64,000 nucleotides of DNA from Dryocosmus kuriphilus (GCA_038277395.1 CM076197.1:30521564-30585563), one strand, 5' to 3'; counted from the first letter of the stretch, positions 13,556 to 25,300 are shown. Made by a program: numbers and translations. The notes: generated by a model not told the origin, from the sequence alone.

Positions 13556-13930
13556 ATGAGGGAGGCCATCGTAAGTATCAGACTAGAAGAAATCGACAAA
13601 GTGGCTTTTCAGGGCCCGGAGGATGAAAAACCTCAGGCCCTATACTAAGCCAAAACATAAGCCAGAGAAAGGGTGACTAGAGAGGAGGAAGAAAGAAACA
13701 AGAAGAAAAAGGAGGAAAAACTTTTCCGCATAAACTCCGGACTCCCAATGACGAGGGAGGATTGGGAGGAGGCGGAGGCAGCTTTGAAGGGAGTAAAAAA
13801 TCTTCAAAGAAAGAATAACGAAGAGAAACACAACAAAATTGTAGAGGAAATGCTAAATAAAAACAAGAGAGACAGGACAAGACGGGACAGACTGGACAAT
13901 GGCAGGACAGACTGGGATACTCCGATTTAA
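13556..13930 (+). pseudogene. Charged Lys/Glu/Arg-rich open frame with two stops; unrecognised
   Basis: One continuous frame begins MREAIVSIRLEEIDKVAF and runs to the stop at 13930, interrupted by two TAA codons after about 31 and 35 residues. The second part is highly charged and probably helical (VTREEEERNKKKKEEKL, then LPMTREDWEEAEAALKGV). I do not recognise the family. It lies just downstream of the gypsy integrase on the same strand, so it may be a gag or accessory fragment of a neighbouring retroelement. It could also be a chance low-complexity frame. Confidence 0.3.
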
Positions 13931-14839
13931 ATAAACTTTGGTTCCTCTGCAAAACAAACCCGACTAACAGTGATTACTCCCCTCAAACATCACAATAACA
14001 CTAAGCTAAATCAATGTTAAAGTACACAATAAATACGGCTATGAGAGGCCTAGTTTCTTTTTCCTTTTTGGACCAGGATGCCGTTCTATTGTTTCAGGCC
14101 CAACCGGGTGAAGAATCACCACACGGTCCCGGGTAGCACGGGGACGAGTCCTACCGCCTACAGAATGGAAGGGGGGGGGGGGGGGGTACAACGAAGTTAT
14201 AAGGCTCTCCACTCTTTAACCCACATAAGTTACTCACGATCTGGGAAGGGAGTGGGGACGAACTACTTCCTAGTCCTCCGGGCGCCGACCCGAATCGTCA
14301 GTCTCTCGCTAACCGGCACAACAACTAGTTCACCTAGGAAAAATCACCAGCTCAAGCTGACACCTACTTCCAGGCCACGGTCTTCAACCTGCTTCTCGGG
14401 GTTCACCGACGTGACTTACAAACGCTCGGGGCCAGCAGGTCCCTCATACTTTTTTCGGACAACTCTTTCCTCGATCGTTGTAAGTTATGAAATAAAACCC
14501 AAACATGTTATACCAATTCTGCATTATTCACTGTCTGCACCTCATCTCTCGACGTCCAAATCCCAAACCTCTCCTTAATTTGCGATTCCCATCACAAAGT
14601 TTTTCAGTTAAGTCAAAGTATTGAATGCTTAGCGTCTGGATATTTCGAGGAGCGCGCGGTATACATATTACCATAATCGTATTCGATACTGACTACACTT
14701 TGGTACCGCATCTGCCCACAAAACAATAAGTGGTTCACGTATGTCCAAATATTTAACGCTTGGCGTTAAGCCAGTTTGTTAGGAGAGCAACATATATGCA
14801 TGAGATAACCACACTTAATGCTAACCTCTTTTTGGCATC
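13931..14839. other. Unassigned stretch with a 16-G homopolymer
   Basis: More GC-rich than its surroundings around 14080-14480. A G16 run occupies 14171-14186, and gaaataaaaccc near 14490 could be a poly(A) signal. A 166-codon plus-strand frame at 14078-14578 crosses the G run but shows no domain, so I do not call it a gene. The stretch may hold a decayed LTR or leader of the next retroelement, but no terminal repeats are visible. Confidence 0.4.
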
Positions 14840-14925
14840 ATGTCTGCCCTCGAAGCAGTTAATGTTTCGGAAAAGTTTAAAGATCGAGCGCTTAGCGTCG
14901 TGAAGCGCCAAAACGGAAAGGCATT

Positions 14926-15990
14926 TTGTGTCAGTTTCGTACGGGGTCGTTTAAGTGGAAAATGTGGAAGAAAGAGGACGAAAGTTCAAACTTTAAATAC
15001 ATATCATCCGATGATGAAAACTTCGATAGCACTCACTATGATAATTTTGAAAAATCTTATGAAGACGAAAATCATGCCGATAAACCAAACGAAATGAGAC
15101 CCACAGACGAGAAACCAATTATTAAACATTAAATAGAGAAAACTGAAAACCAGAAGGTCCCAGAGCATGGAGAAAATTTTCCTGTACCAAAACACCCACC
15201 AGAACCTCCACCTGCTCATAATCCATTAACCAAACGAATTCATACAGGGGAAAATATAACTGAATATCATCATCAATTGCCAATGAGAAAAGACAATTAT
15301 GCACACTTTCTCTCAGTCGACGGAAACCCTCGCGATAATGGTTCAAGGGCATTAGCAAAACCAGAAAGATTATCGAAATGTTTAGGCCTCCAGAGAAGAT
15401 TCACGAAACAGATAAAAAAGGTCAACAATATTATATAACTCACCCGATTGAATGTGGAAATTAAACTGAAACTTTGGAAAGTATAAGATTAACAATAATA
15501 TCATTATATTCATTAGAAAATAAGATAAAGTTAAAAACAATTAGTGTAGTCAAAACTGCTCAAGTTAATCAACTACTCTGGGAGGAAATTTTAACAAATT
15601 TTATACAGTATTGGACGGCCGACCTATAAAAATTATAATATAGCGTGGGTATCATAGAATATCCTACAAAAACAGGCATTGAATTAACCAAAGAGGCTCA
15701 TTCTTCTGTAGCTAGGACGACACCAAGGAATCACACAAATCTATAACCAAATATATCCAAAATCCTTTTGGGAAAATATGAATACTGATATTCAGAAATA
15801 TATTCAAGTATGTTTACAATGCCAGCTCAAAAAGATGGTGCGGTTTAAAACAAAAAGCCCAATGGTTATAATAGATACACCATGAACCGCGTTTGAAAAA
15901 ATTCCAATGGACATTGTAGGAACCCTGCCAGTAACGAAAATAGGCAATGAAAGAAATATATATTAACAATAAAAGAGACGGACAGTACAG
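14926..15990 (+). pseudogene. Ty3/gypsy Pol fragment: linker and integrase N-terminus (gypsy remnant 2)
   Basis: A mostly continuous frame (in-frame TAA at 15130-15132) contains an acidic stretch (EDESSNFKYISSDDENF), a proline stretch and the block KDNYAHFLSVDGNPRDNGS. That block resembles the region between RNase H and integrase in some insect Ty3/gypsy polyproteins. After frame breaks, 15700-15990 reads as a decayed integrase N-terminus: a CLQCQLKK-like zinc-binding tail, then IPMDIVGTLPVTKIGN, which includes the position of the first catalytic Asp. It stops abruptly near 15990, where an unrelated gypsy Pol fragment begins. That makes a junction of two broken elements. Family assignment is good for the integrase part and weaker for the linker. 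Confidence 0.6.
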
Positions 15991-17738
15991 CCCTGACTTG
16001 GCTTGACCGCATGAAGGATGAGAAATCAAAGCTTACCCGATGATCACGCTTCCTCGGGACCCTTGCTTTCACGGTCGAGCATTGTGCCGGGAAAGACAAT
16101 GAGCTGGCAGACGCCTTGTCATGACACCCAGACACCAACGCACCCACTCCGGGCGAACCCGATTTAGACTGTATGCTGCCACCTAGCCGAAAGAATCGGA
16201 ACCCAACAGAATCAAACGCAGGGCCGATAATTAACGCTATAACGAGTGGCTACACAATAAATGAAGTCCGCGATGCGCGACGACTTGACGCGACGGTTAG
16301 TAGAGAAGTCCAAAGGTGGGATGAATTAAGGGTCCAACCACGACGTACGGTTAGCGAGCAACGCTACGTAAACAACCATAAGATGGATAACCTCGGTTTC
16401 TGGCGTAAACACCCAGAAAATGGAACCTGGACCCTTCGCGTACCCACAAGTTTGGAAGAAAGAATCCTTTGGGAAAACCACGATGATCCACTCGCTGGAC
16501 ATCCAGGGGTCGATGAGACCCTAAGAGAAATTCGAAAAAGGTACTATTGGCCCGGCATGCGGCGAAGCGTCCGCCGATACGTTGGGAGCTGCCATCTGTG
16601 TATACGCAGTAAACCTATTAGAAACACCATACCCGATGTCCTGCGACCTCGAGCAGCTACCGCACCCTGGGAAACTGTTGCTCTAGACTTAATGGGACCC
16701 TACCCACGATCTGCACTTGGGAAAGCTTTTATTCTGGTATTTACCTATCTTTTTACACGATGGGTTGAAGCTTTCCCCATCGCATAATCAGACGCACGAG
16801 TTATCACGTCCCTACTAGAGAAAGAAGTCTTCTCCAGATGGGGATACCCTCACCAGATACTGAGTGACAACGGGAGGCAATTCACGAGCCGTCATTGGCT
16901 CAACGCCTGCCAGAGCTGGGACTGTGACGTGTGTACAACACCCGTGTATCATCCGAGGTCGAACCCCACTGAGAGACGAAATCAGGAAATAAAAAAGGGG
17001 ATTCGCTTAAAGATAGATGCTGGCAATCATAAGACGTGGGATAGAAACCTACCAGAAATACTTTTCGGGATGCGACGCCGTCAAAATGCAGCAACAGGGC
17101 AGACACCTAGTCACCTGCTGCTGGGATGGACAATTCGCAGGCCCGGCGATTGGAGATTCAACCAAGATGGCCGCCAGTCGGTGGAAGAAAGGTTAGACAG
17201 AGAGGTCCGAGCTCGTAAGAAACAGGCTAACTACCAAAAAAGATACACTCCGAATCAACCAGTTCACGAGTATCGATGCGGAGAGCGAGTTTACGTAGAA
17301 GGTCACTTTCAATCAAATAAATCCCGCCATTTTAATGCCAGTTTCGCACCACGACGGACAGGGCCCCATATAATCACGGGACGAGCCGCAGGAAACGTAT
17401 ACTGGGTCGATATAAATGGTACTAAAGTAAAAATACACGGTACAAGCATCTACCAATGCCCGCTTATTTCCGGAGGACGAACCAAGGACGGCGCACAGCC
17501 GCAACCACTGGCAGCAAATGACAGCGCCCGGCGGCGCCAACGAGAGCCAATAGCTGAGAATCGACAGGTGTCGGAAAGAGAAGAAGATGGCGACTCTAGT
17601 AGCGAGTCCCACGACCTTGAAAGAAGCGACGCCAGGGGGCGCTACGCATTACGAACGCAAACACCGCACTTTTACAGGGATACGCGTTTATACACACCTC
17701 GGAGGAGGCGTGAATTAGGTTCAGGTCTAGTAGATTAA
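15991..17738 (+). pseudogene. Ty3/gypsy RNase H tail plus nearly continuous integrase (gypsy remnant 3)
   Basis: It starts with an RNase H C-terminus (FTVEHCAGKDNELADALS). From 16173 the frame is open to 17738 except for one TAA at 16785-16787. The integrase is well preserved: a zinc-binding HHCC region (HDDPLAGHPGVDETL through GSCHLC), first catalytic Asp in VALDLMGPYP, second in ILSDNGRQF and the Glu in RSNPTERRNQEIKK. A C-terminal domain (FAPRRTGPHIITGRAAGNVY) leads into a charged, Arg-rich tail. This is the best-preserved coding segment in the left half. Its codons are GC-richer than those of gypsy remnants 1 and 2, so it is probably a different, younger family. Gag, protease and most of RT are missing upstream. 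Confidence 0.88.
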
Positions 17739-18075
17739 GTTTCCTAGTTTTTTCTTTATTTTATTATATATAGCTTTAGTTTTTTTAGGTATAATTGTAC
17801 TCATTTCCCGTACTTAAAAATAAAGTGTATAAATACCTACCCTTTTGAATTAGGTTAAGGTCTAATAGATTAAGTTTCCTAGTTTTTTTTTCTATATAGC
17901 TTTAGGCCTTTTTAGGTATAATTGTACTCATTTCGCGTACTAAAAAAAAATAAAGTGTACAAATATCTACCCTTTTAAACTGGATTAAGGTCTAATAGAT
18001 TAAGTTTCTTAGTTTTTCTAACATTTTGGGTATAATCGTATTCATTACTTGTAATTAAAATACCTAAAATTGTAT
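17712..18075. repeat. About 2.7 tandem copies of a 130-135-bp unit after the integrase
   Basis: The block aggtctaatagattaagttt recurs at about 17720, 17856 and 17985, each time followed by a T-rich stretch and aggtataattgtactcatt-like sequence. The first copy overlaps the last codons of the integrase frame, so the unit was probably amplified from the element's own 3' untranslated region. Confidence 0.75.
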
Positions 18076-18159
18076 GCGCATTAAAATTAAGTTACCAAAT
18101 ATGCATAGTTTACAAAATAGCAAACGAATAAATTAACTTCCATCCGGGAGGGATGGGTT

Positions 18160-18770
18160 TGTTATACGCGGCTCGCATAGGGCGAGACATATTTCTTTTT
18201 TTTTTCTTTAAATAAAAAGAACCCTCTCGCTGACGACGTTAACTCCTTCGTTAAGGCATTTAGTTCTAAATAAAGTAGAAATACACCAATAGATTAAGTT
18301 CTTTTTTTTTTGACAAGTCCTTGGAACTGTAGGTTTCCCCCTTACCGTGGGGTGGCTAGGCTCGCAAGGCACGAGACTATCCATAGCACGGTAAAGGACG
18401 GTCGCTCGAGTTACCCTCGGGAAAATGGGACTCATGGTGCAAAGAGCCGCGTGAAAATGACACCCACGCGCGCGCTTCCTCCACTGGGCCCCGTATTCCC
18501 TTGGCCACCCACCCACGGCTATAAAAGGGCGCGTTTCCCTTGGAAACCTCAGTTCGTTTGGGGCTGGAAACCAGCTCCTAGCAACCTCCGGTTGGTACCT
18601 AACTAGAGGACCCAGACCAAGGCTGGAAACCCAGATCCTTGACTGGACTTTCGCCTGCTCGGCAGCGTGAGAATTGTGTAACGAGAAGCGAGGATAGCTT
18701 ACGTCAGTGCTAGAAAACCAGAATAATAATTAAAAGTAATGGTAAGAGAGCTGAGTCTTCTTAATCATAT
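18160..18770 (+). mobile_element. Putative 3' LTR of gypsy remnant 3 (right boundary unresolved)
   Basis: A purine-rich tract gggagggatggg at 18146-18157 sits just before tgttatacgcgg, as a polypurine tract would before an LTR. About 360 bp downstream is a TATA box followed by an arthropod-type initiator, as expected at the U3/R border. The right end is not clear; I stop at the AT-rich aataataattaaaa region and a following composition change. No second copy is present in the window to prove LTR identity. Confidence 0.45.
18520..18553 (+). promoter_or_regulatory. TATA box plus TCAGT initiator core promoter in the putative LTR
   Basis: tataaaag starts at 18520 and tcagt spans 18549-18553, which puts the likely +1 A (18551) 31 bp downstream of the TATA start. 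This matches the canonical arthropod TATA-Inr spacing. Confidence 0.6.
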
Positions 18771-19189
18771 AACCTCTCCCCTCCCTACGGGTTCCTCCAC
18801 TATCCGGATCGGCTGGCATCCCAGCTAACCGGACCGGCCAAAATCGGGACGCATCCCTACCGTAACTGGCCGGAGACCCCCGCCCTCTCCTCTTAATTAT
18901 AATTTGTGTGTCTCTCTTAATTATATGAGTCATGAACCGCCCCCGCTCATAAGTCGAATTTACAGGGAAAGACCAAACGAAACAGGGCCTCCAAGAAGCC
19001 CTCCGCACGGAGACGGGACGACAAGCGAATCAGGAAGTATCAGAGCCGGCTGACTCTCGACGCACCCGGCTATGCCGCCACGCCTATCCGTCCCACCTAC
19101 ACCGGCAGAGCATTGCAGCATCGCGCCGCAGCCACCGAACTCCGGGAGGTCCATGTGCCACGCGCTCACCAAGACCGATATAGCGCGCA

Positions 19190-19783
19190 TTGCCGGGCAC
19201 GCGTCTCCAAACCCCGACACCCACTAACATGGTAGTACCTACCTTCTCCAATCCAACTACCCATGTGATCCCACCCCAACCGCTGGTGACCCCTGGGGAA
19301 TACGGTCGATTCAGTCCTGATCCCCCCATCACCGACGAAGAAATAGAGAGAATTTTCGCTGAAGTCGGAGTGCCGCATCTTCTTTCCTCCCTTGCCCCCT
19401 CCCCCATCCCAGACGGAGATCCTCGTCCCCCGGATCCCAAGGTGGAAGCCCGGATAAACGCTTTACCGTATTACGAGCCACCCTTCCCTTCTTCCCCGAC
19501 TCCGACCCCTCTCCCCCCCTCAAAGGGACCCTCCACTCCTCCCCCCGTCCAACTCGCTTTAATCAAACCTCCGCCTCCACTCTTCCTGATCTTCCCGAGA
19601 CGGATCCTGAGCCCCCTTCCTCCGAATTCCCGACACACCCCTTCCCCAATACTAGCTAACCCCACAACCCCTCAAACTCCCCGGGAGCTCGAGGATACCC
19701 TTGACATCCCTCCCTGCCCCGCGGTCGTACGCGCTCTGCAACGTCACGTGCCGTCACCTGAGGTACTAACCGAGTCTTGCTAG
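19190..19783 (+). CDS. Proline-rich 197-codon open frame; unrecognised, possibly gag-like
   Basis: The translation is very rich in Pro, Ser and Thr, with repeated PPP and PTP runs and a short less repetitive part (ITDEEIERIFAEVGVPHLL). A second frame just upstream (about 18970-19240) also looks coding, reading YQSRLTLDAPGYAATPIRP, so one frameshift could separate two parts of one protein. No zinc knuckle, protease or envelope feature is visible. It lies between two LTR-like segments, so a retroelement gag or accessory protein is the likeliest identity. The C-rich composition could also generate such a frame by chance. Confidence 0.35.
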   Translation: MPGTRLQTPTPTNMVVPTFSNPTTHVIPPQPLVTPGEYGRFSPDPPITDEEIERIFAEVGVPHLLSSLAPSPIPDGDPRPPDPKVEARINALPYYEPPFPSSPTPTPLPPSKGPSTPPPVQLALIKPPPPLFLIFPRRILSPLPPNSRHTPSPILANPTTPQTPRELEDTLDIPPCPAVVRALQRHVPSPEVLTESC

Positions 19784-19801
19784 CCCCGGAGATCCATTAG
19801 T

Positions 19802-20144
19802 TGTAATTTTTTTTTCTCATTATTTATTCTATGTCGCTTTTGTTAAATGTAACTAAATAGGTAGGTCGTATTAGCAATATAAGGTCTAAACTGAATATCC
19901 ATATGTCTAAGTAGGTTAAATTAGTCATGTAAGATGTCTCCTGCGTAGGCACAAGCCTACTATCTCACGATACGAATTCTTGTCCACAATAAAGAGTGCT
20001 CAAATAGAAAATGCCACTTGTATATCGGTTACTAACCCTCCTCTACAGGTAGGATAATTATCCATAAGTCTTACCTCCACGTGAGGGCTGGCATTCCAAC
20101 CCCCCACGCTCCCTGACAACCCCTCCATCAACAGGAACACGACA
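19802..20144 (+). mobile_element. Candidate 343-bp LTR (TG...CA) with AATAAA
   Basis: The segment begins tgtaattttttttt and ends gaacacgaca, giving the TG...CA termini usual for LTRs. It contains aataaa at 19988-19993 and is followed two bases later by tggcgtctgaaac, which has the TGG start of a primer-binding site. No second copy is in the window, so the call rests on motif order alone. Confidence 0.4.
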
Positions 20145-20146
20145 AT

Positions 20147-20164
20147 TGGCGTCTGAAACAAAAC
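20147..20164 (+). other. Candidate tRNA primer-binding site
   Basis: tggcgtctgaaacaaaac begins with TGG, the complement of a tRNA CCA end, and sits immediately downstream of the candidate LTR. The tRNA it would match cannot be named from here. Confidence 0.35.
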
Positions 20165-20215
20165 CTACCGCCTAACCACGCGCATTCGGTCAACAAATAC
20201 GAAAAAAGAGAAAAT

Positions 20216-20443
20216 ATGGACGGCATATCTCTATGGAAACGCCTGATGGCCGGGGACATTACACGGGTGTACCTCTCTCCCACATCTCAGAAGCTCCCAC
20301 TCCCCTCCAACATGGCGGACCTAGATGACTTCTTAGCCAAGGATAAAGTAAATCCCTCCTCCACCCCCTACCCCGTGTATACTCCCATGCGTCCCATTCC
20401 TGTCAATCACCCCACTCGGAGGAATCCACCCCAGAGGAAGTGA
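20216..20443 (+). CDS. Short 75-codon open frame downstream of the candidate LTR
   Basis: Starts MDGISLWKRLMAGDITRVYL and ends in a proline/arginine-rich tail (HPTRRNPPQRK). Its place about 50 bp after the candidate primer-binding site is where gag would begin, but it is short and carries no recognisable domain. It is either a truncated gag start or a chance frame. Confidence 0.3.
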   Translation: MDGISLWKRLMAGDITRVYLSPTSQKLPLPSNMADLDDFLAKDKVNPSSTPYPVYTPMRPIPVNHPTRRNPPQRK

Positions 20444-21159
20444 GGGGCAACGGTCACCACGTGCACAGCACGGCTTCAATTTTTAGTAATAATTCACAGA
20501 TAAAATTCTTATTAATTTGCTTGAGTAAAGAAAATTCCTTTACTGAAGTGAATTAGCAAGATTTTATTGTGAAGTAGTAGTTTTCTAGTAGAGATTAGTA
20601 TAAAACTGCTTACTACAGCAATCAGTAAACCATTCGGTACTATTTTATTAGTATAAAACTACTTTTTAATAGTGATTAGTTAAAAATGCGTATTAAGGCA
20701 ATTAGTAAATAGTCCAGCACTATTTCACTAGTAACAAACTACTAATTCAGATCTAGAACTAAATTTAGTTTTTTTTCTTTAAAATTCTTCAAAATTAACC
20801 TAATTTTTAATAAAAACACTACGTACCCGGCCGAAACTTTCATTTTATTTCGTTACTGATGAATGGATAGATTTGGAAAAAATTTGATGATATTAGACAT
20901 TATAGCCATGAATGTGTCGGAATTATTTTCTTGAAGTATCAGCAAAGAAGTGGAATGAAGCTTTTGGCAAAGTCCTGAAAATATTTTGTTTAAAACTTGT
21001 TTATTTAATTAAATGCAACTAAATGTAAAAAAAATGCCCAGATGGCAGCTCAAGAGTATAATAAAAGATATCGCATTTTAGTACGGGCATAATCAGGCAG
21101 ACTTACTTATTTATTGTTGACTTGTAGGTAAAAATAAACTCGGCAAAAAGTATTTGATA
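20444..21159. other. AT-rich stretch without a gene
   Basis: Contains short diverged repetitions of ttagtataaaactact between about 20570 and 20745. Otherwise I see nothing assignable. Confidence 0.5.
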
Positions 21160-21876
21160 CTTTTTCTTACACGCGTGCACTGGAATCTACAATTATTTCA
21201 TTAGACAATTATTGGGTGCAATAGATTAACAAGAATTCAGAGAATTCGAGAAAATTCAAAAGACTTGAATATAAAATACGTCAGCGTGTATGGTAATGAT
21301 TTTAAAAGTATTCAAAAAGATTTTTAAAAATTATAAAACGTTTAAAAGAATTATACAGAAATCAAAATGTTATAACGTGTACGACCTTATTTACTAGTAG
21401 TTAATCCTCTGACGTAGCTCAACTAATTGTGCGAGACTTTGGAAAACCCCAAGGGTTTTAGAATAATTCAGAGTATACAGAAGAATTCAAAAGACTTGAA
21501 ATTCAAAATAATTTAAGATTTATTCTAATGATTTTAAAAGTATTCAGCAAAACTTATATAAATTCTAAGGTTTTTAAGGAACATCCACAGAATTCAAATA
21601 ATGAATAAATTTTTATTCACTTGTCGTTTAACCCTCCACCCAACTTGAGTAATTTCGGAATGATTAAAAAAAGTGCAATAACTGTTGAAGAATTCAAAAG
21701 AACTCATAAGAATCCAGGGAATTGAAAACACTTTTTAAAAAAATAAGCAAACTTTATTTTAATTACTTCAAAAGTGTTAAAAACACATTAAATGAATCTC
21801 AATGTTTTTAAAGGACTTCTGCAGAATTTATATAGCGAGTAGATCTTGATTCACTTGTAGTTAAACCGTCGGCCAA
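21160..21876. repeat. About three diverged copies of a ~229-bp tandem repeat, ending at the gap
   Basis: Each unit has a block like gaattcaaaagacttgaa, a run of ttttaaaagtattca, and ends with an acttgtagttaaacc-like block. The end blocks lie near 21392, 21619 and 21852, spaced about 227-233 bp. The array runs straight into the assembly gap, so its true length is unknown. Confidence 0.65.
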
Positions 21877-22376
21877 NNNNNNNNNNNNNNNNNNNNNNNN
21901 NNNNNNNNNNNNNNNNNNNNNNNNNNNNNNNNNNNNNNNNNNNNNNNNNNNNNNNNNNNNNNNNNNNNNNNNNNNNNNNNNNNNNNNNNNNNNNNNNNNN
22001 NNNNNNNNNNNNNNNNNNNNNNNNNNNNNNNNNNNNNNNNNNNNNNNNNNNNNNNNNNNNNNNNNNNNNNNNNNNNNNNNNNNNNNNNNNNNNNNNNNNN
22101 NNNNNNNNNNNNNNNNNNNNNNNNNNNNNNNNNNNNNNNNNNNNNNNNNNNNNNNNNNNNNNNNNNNNNNNNNNNNNNNNNNNNNNNNNNNNNNNNNNNN
22201 NNNNNNNNNNNNNNNNNNNNNNNNNNNNNNNNNNNNNNNNNNNNNNNNNNNNNNNNNNNNNNNNNNNNNNNNNNNNNNNNNNNNNNNNNNNNNNNNNNNN
22301 NNNNNNNNNNNNNNNNNNNNNNNNNNNNNNNNNNNNNNNNNNNNNNNNNNNNNNNNNNNNNNNNNNNNNNNNNNNN
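21877..22376. other. Assembly gap of 500 N
   Basis: Exactly 500 undetermined bases, a typical placeholder length. It separates the 229-bp repeats from satellite B, so the true distance and content are unknown. Confidence 0.99.
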
Positions 22377-25300
22377 GATCAACTCAAAAACGAAAAAGCT
22401 ACGGGACTCTAAAGTTACCAAAAAATTTCGAATTTCAAAATTTTGAGAGTTCCGGGAGTTCTGATGAGAGTTCTGTTCCTCTCCCCAAAGAGTTCTATCG
22501 AAAAGTCCTATACCATTTTTCGATCAACTCAAAAACCAAAAAGCTACGGGACTCTAAAGTTACCAAAAAATTTCGAATTTCAAAATTTTGAGAGTTCCGG
22601 GAGTTCTGATGAGAGTTCTGTTCCTCCCCCAAAGAGTTCTATCGAAAAGTCCTATACCATTCTTCGATCAACTCAAAAACCAAAAAGCTACGGGACTCTA
22701 AAGTTACCAAAAAATTTCGAATTTCAAAATTTTGAGAGTTCCGGGAGTTCTGATGAGAGTTCTGTTCCTCCCCCAAAGAGTTCTATCGAAAAGTCTATAC
22801 CATTTTTCGATCAACTCAAAAACCAAAAAGCTACGGGACTCTAAAGTTACCAAAAAATTTCGAATTTCAAAATTTTGAGAGTTCCGGGAGTTCTGATGAG
22901 AGTTCTGTTCCTCCCCCAAAGAGTTCTATCGAAAAGTCCTATACCATTTTTCGATCAACTCAAAAACCAAAAAGCTACGGGACTCTAAAGTTACCAAAAA
23001 ATTTCGAATTTCAAAATTTTGAGAGTTCCGGGAGTTCTGATGAGAGTTCTGTTCCTCTCCCAAAGAGTTCTATCGAAAAGTCCTATACCATTTTTCGATC
23101 AACTCAAAAACCAAAAAGCTACGGGACTCTAAAGTTACCAAAAAATTTCGAATTTCAAAATTTTGAGAGTTCCGGGAGTTCTGATGAGAGTTCTGTTCCT
23201 CCCCCAAAGAGTTCTATCGAAAAGTCCTATACCATTTTTCGATCAACTCAAAAAACCAAAAGCTACGGGACTCTAAAGTTACCAAAAAATTTCGAATTTC
23301 AAAATTTTGAGAGTTCCGGGAGTTCTGATGAGAGTTCTGTTCCTCCCCCAAAGAGTTCTATCGAAAAGTCCTATACCATTTTTCGATCAACTCAAAAACC
23401 AAAAAGCTACGGGACTCTAAAGTTACCAAAAAATTTCGAATTTCAAAATTTTGAGAGTTCTGGGAGTTCTGATGAGAGTTCTGTTCCTCTCCCAAAGAGT
23501 TCTATCGAAAAGTCCTATACCATTTTTCGATCAACTCAAAAACCAAAAAGCTACGGGACTCTAAAGTTACCAAAAAATTTCGAATTTCAAAATTTTGAGA
23601 GTCCGGGAGTTCTGATGAGAGTTCTGTTCCTCCCCAAAGAGTTCTATCGAAAAGTCCTATACCATTTTTCGATCAACTCAAAAACCAAAAAGCTACGGGA
23701 CTCTAAAGTTACCAAAAAATTTCGAATTTCAAAATTTTGAGAGTTCCGGGAGTTCTGATGAGAGTTCTGTTCCTCCCCCAAAGAGTTCTATCGAAAAGTC
23801 CTATACCATTTTTCGATCAACTCAAAAACCAAAAAGCTACGGGACTCTAAAGTTACCAAAAAATTTCGAATTTCAAAATTTTGAGAGTTCCGGGAGTTCT
23901 GATGAGAGTTCTGTTCCTCCCCAAAGAGTTCTATCGAAAAGTCCTATACCATTTTTTTTCGATCAACTCAAAAACCAAAAAGCTACGGGACTCTAAAGTT
24001 ACCAAAAAAAATTTCGAATTTCAAAATTTTGAGAGTTCCGGGAGTTCTGATGAGAGTTCTGTTCCTCCCCCAAAGAGTTCTATCGAAAAGTCCTATACCA
24101 TTTTTCGATCAACTCAAAAACCAAAAAGCTACGGGACTCTAAAGTTACCAAAAAATTTCGAATTTCAAAATTTTGAGAGTTTCGGGAGTTCTGATGAGAG
24201 TTCTGTTCCTCCCCCAAAGAGTTCTATCGAAAAGTCCTATACCATTTTTCGATCAACTCAAAAACCAAAAAGCTACGGGACTCTAAAGTTACCAAAAAAT
24301 TTCGAATTTCAAAATTTTGAGAGTTCCGGGAGTTCTGATGAGAGTTCTGTTCCTCCCCCAAAGAGTTCTATCGAAAAGTCCTATACCATTTTTCGATCAA
24401 CTCAAAAACCAAAAAGCTACGGGACTCTAAAGTTACCAAAAAATTTCGAATTTCAAAATTTTGAGAGTTCCGGGAGTTCTGATGAGAGTTCTGTTCCTCC
24501 CCCAAAGAGTTCTATCGAAAAGTCCTATACCATTTTTCGATCAACTCAAAAACCAAAAAGCTACGGGACTCTAAAGTTACCAAAAAATTTCGAATTTCAA
24601 AATTTTGAGAGTTCTGGGAGTTCTGATGAGAGTTCTGTTCCTCCCCCAAAGAGTTCTATCGAAAAGTCCTATACCATTTTTCGATCAACTCAAAAACCAA
24701 AAAGCTACGGGACTCTAAAGTTACCAAAAAATTTCGAATTTCAAAATTTTGAGAGTTCCGGGAGTTCTGATGAGAGTTCTGTTCCTCCCCCAAAGAGTTC
24801 TATCGAAAAGTCCTATACCATTTTTCGATCAACTCAAAAACCAAAAAGCTACGGGACTCTAAAGTTACCAAAAAATTTCGAATTTCAAAATTTTGAGAGT
24901 TCCGGGAGTTCTGATGAGAGTTCTGTTCCTCCCCAAAGAGTTCTATCGAAAAGTCCTATACCATTTTTCGATCAACTCAAAAACCAAAAAGCTACGGGAC
25001 TCTAAAGTTACCAAAAAATTTCGAATTTCAAAATTTTGAGAGTTCCGGGAGTTCTGATGAGAGTTCTGTTCCTCCCCCAAAGAGTTCTATCGAAAAGTCC
25101 TATACCATTTTTCGATCAACTCAAAAACCAAAAAGCTACGGGACTCTAAAGTTACCAAAAAATTTCGAATTTCAAAATTTTGAGAGTTCCGGGAGTTCTG
25201 ATGAGAGTTCTGTTCCTCCCCCAAAGAGTTCTATCGAAAAGTCCTATACCATTTTTCGATCAACTCAAAAACCAAAAAGCTACGGGACTCTAAAGTTACC

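Noticed and set aside
14078..14578. 166-codon frame as a gene
   Set aside because: It crosses a G16 homopolymer, has low-complexity composition and no recognisable domain.
23881..25005. 374-codon frame in satellite B as a repetitive protein gene
   Set aside because: It is a direct consequence of a 144-bp stop-free monomer. It starts and stops where C-run indels change frame, with no promoter or domain.
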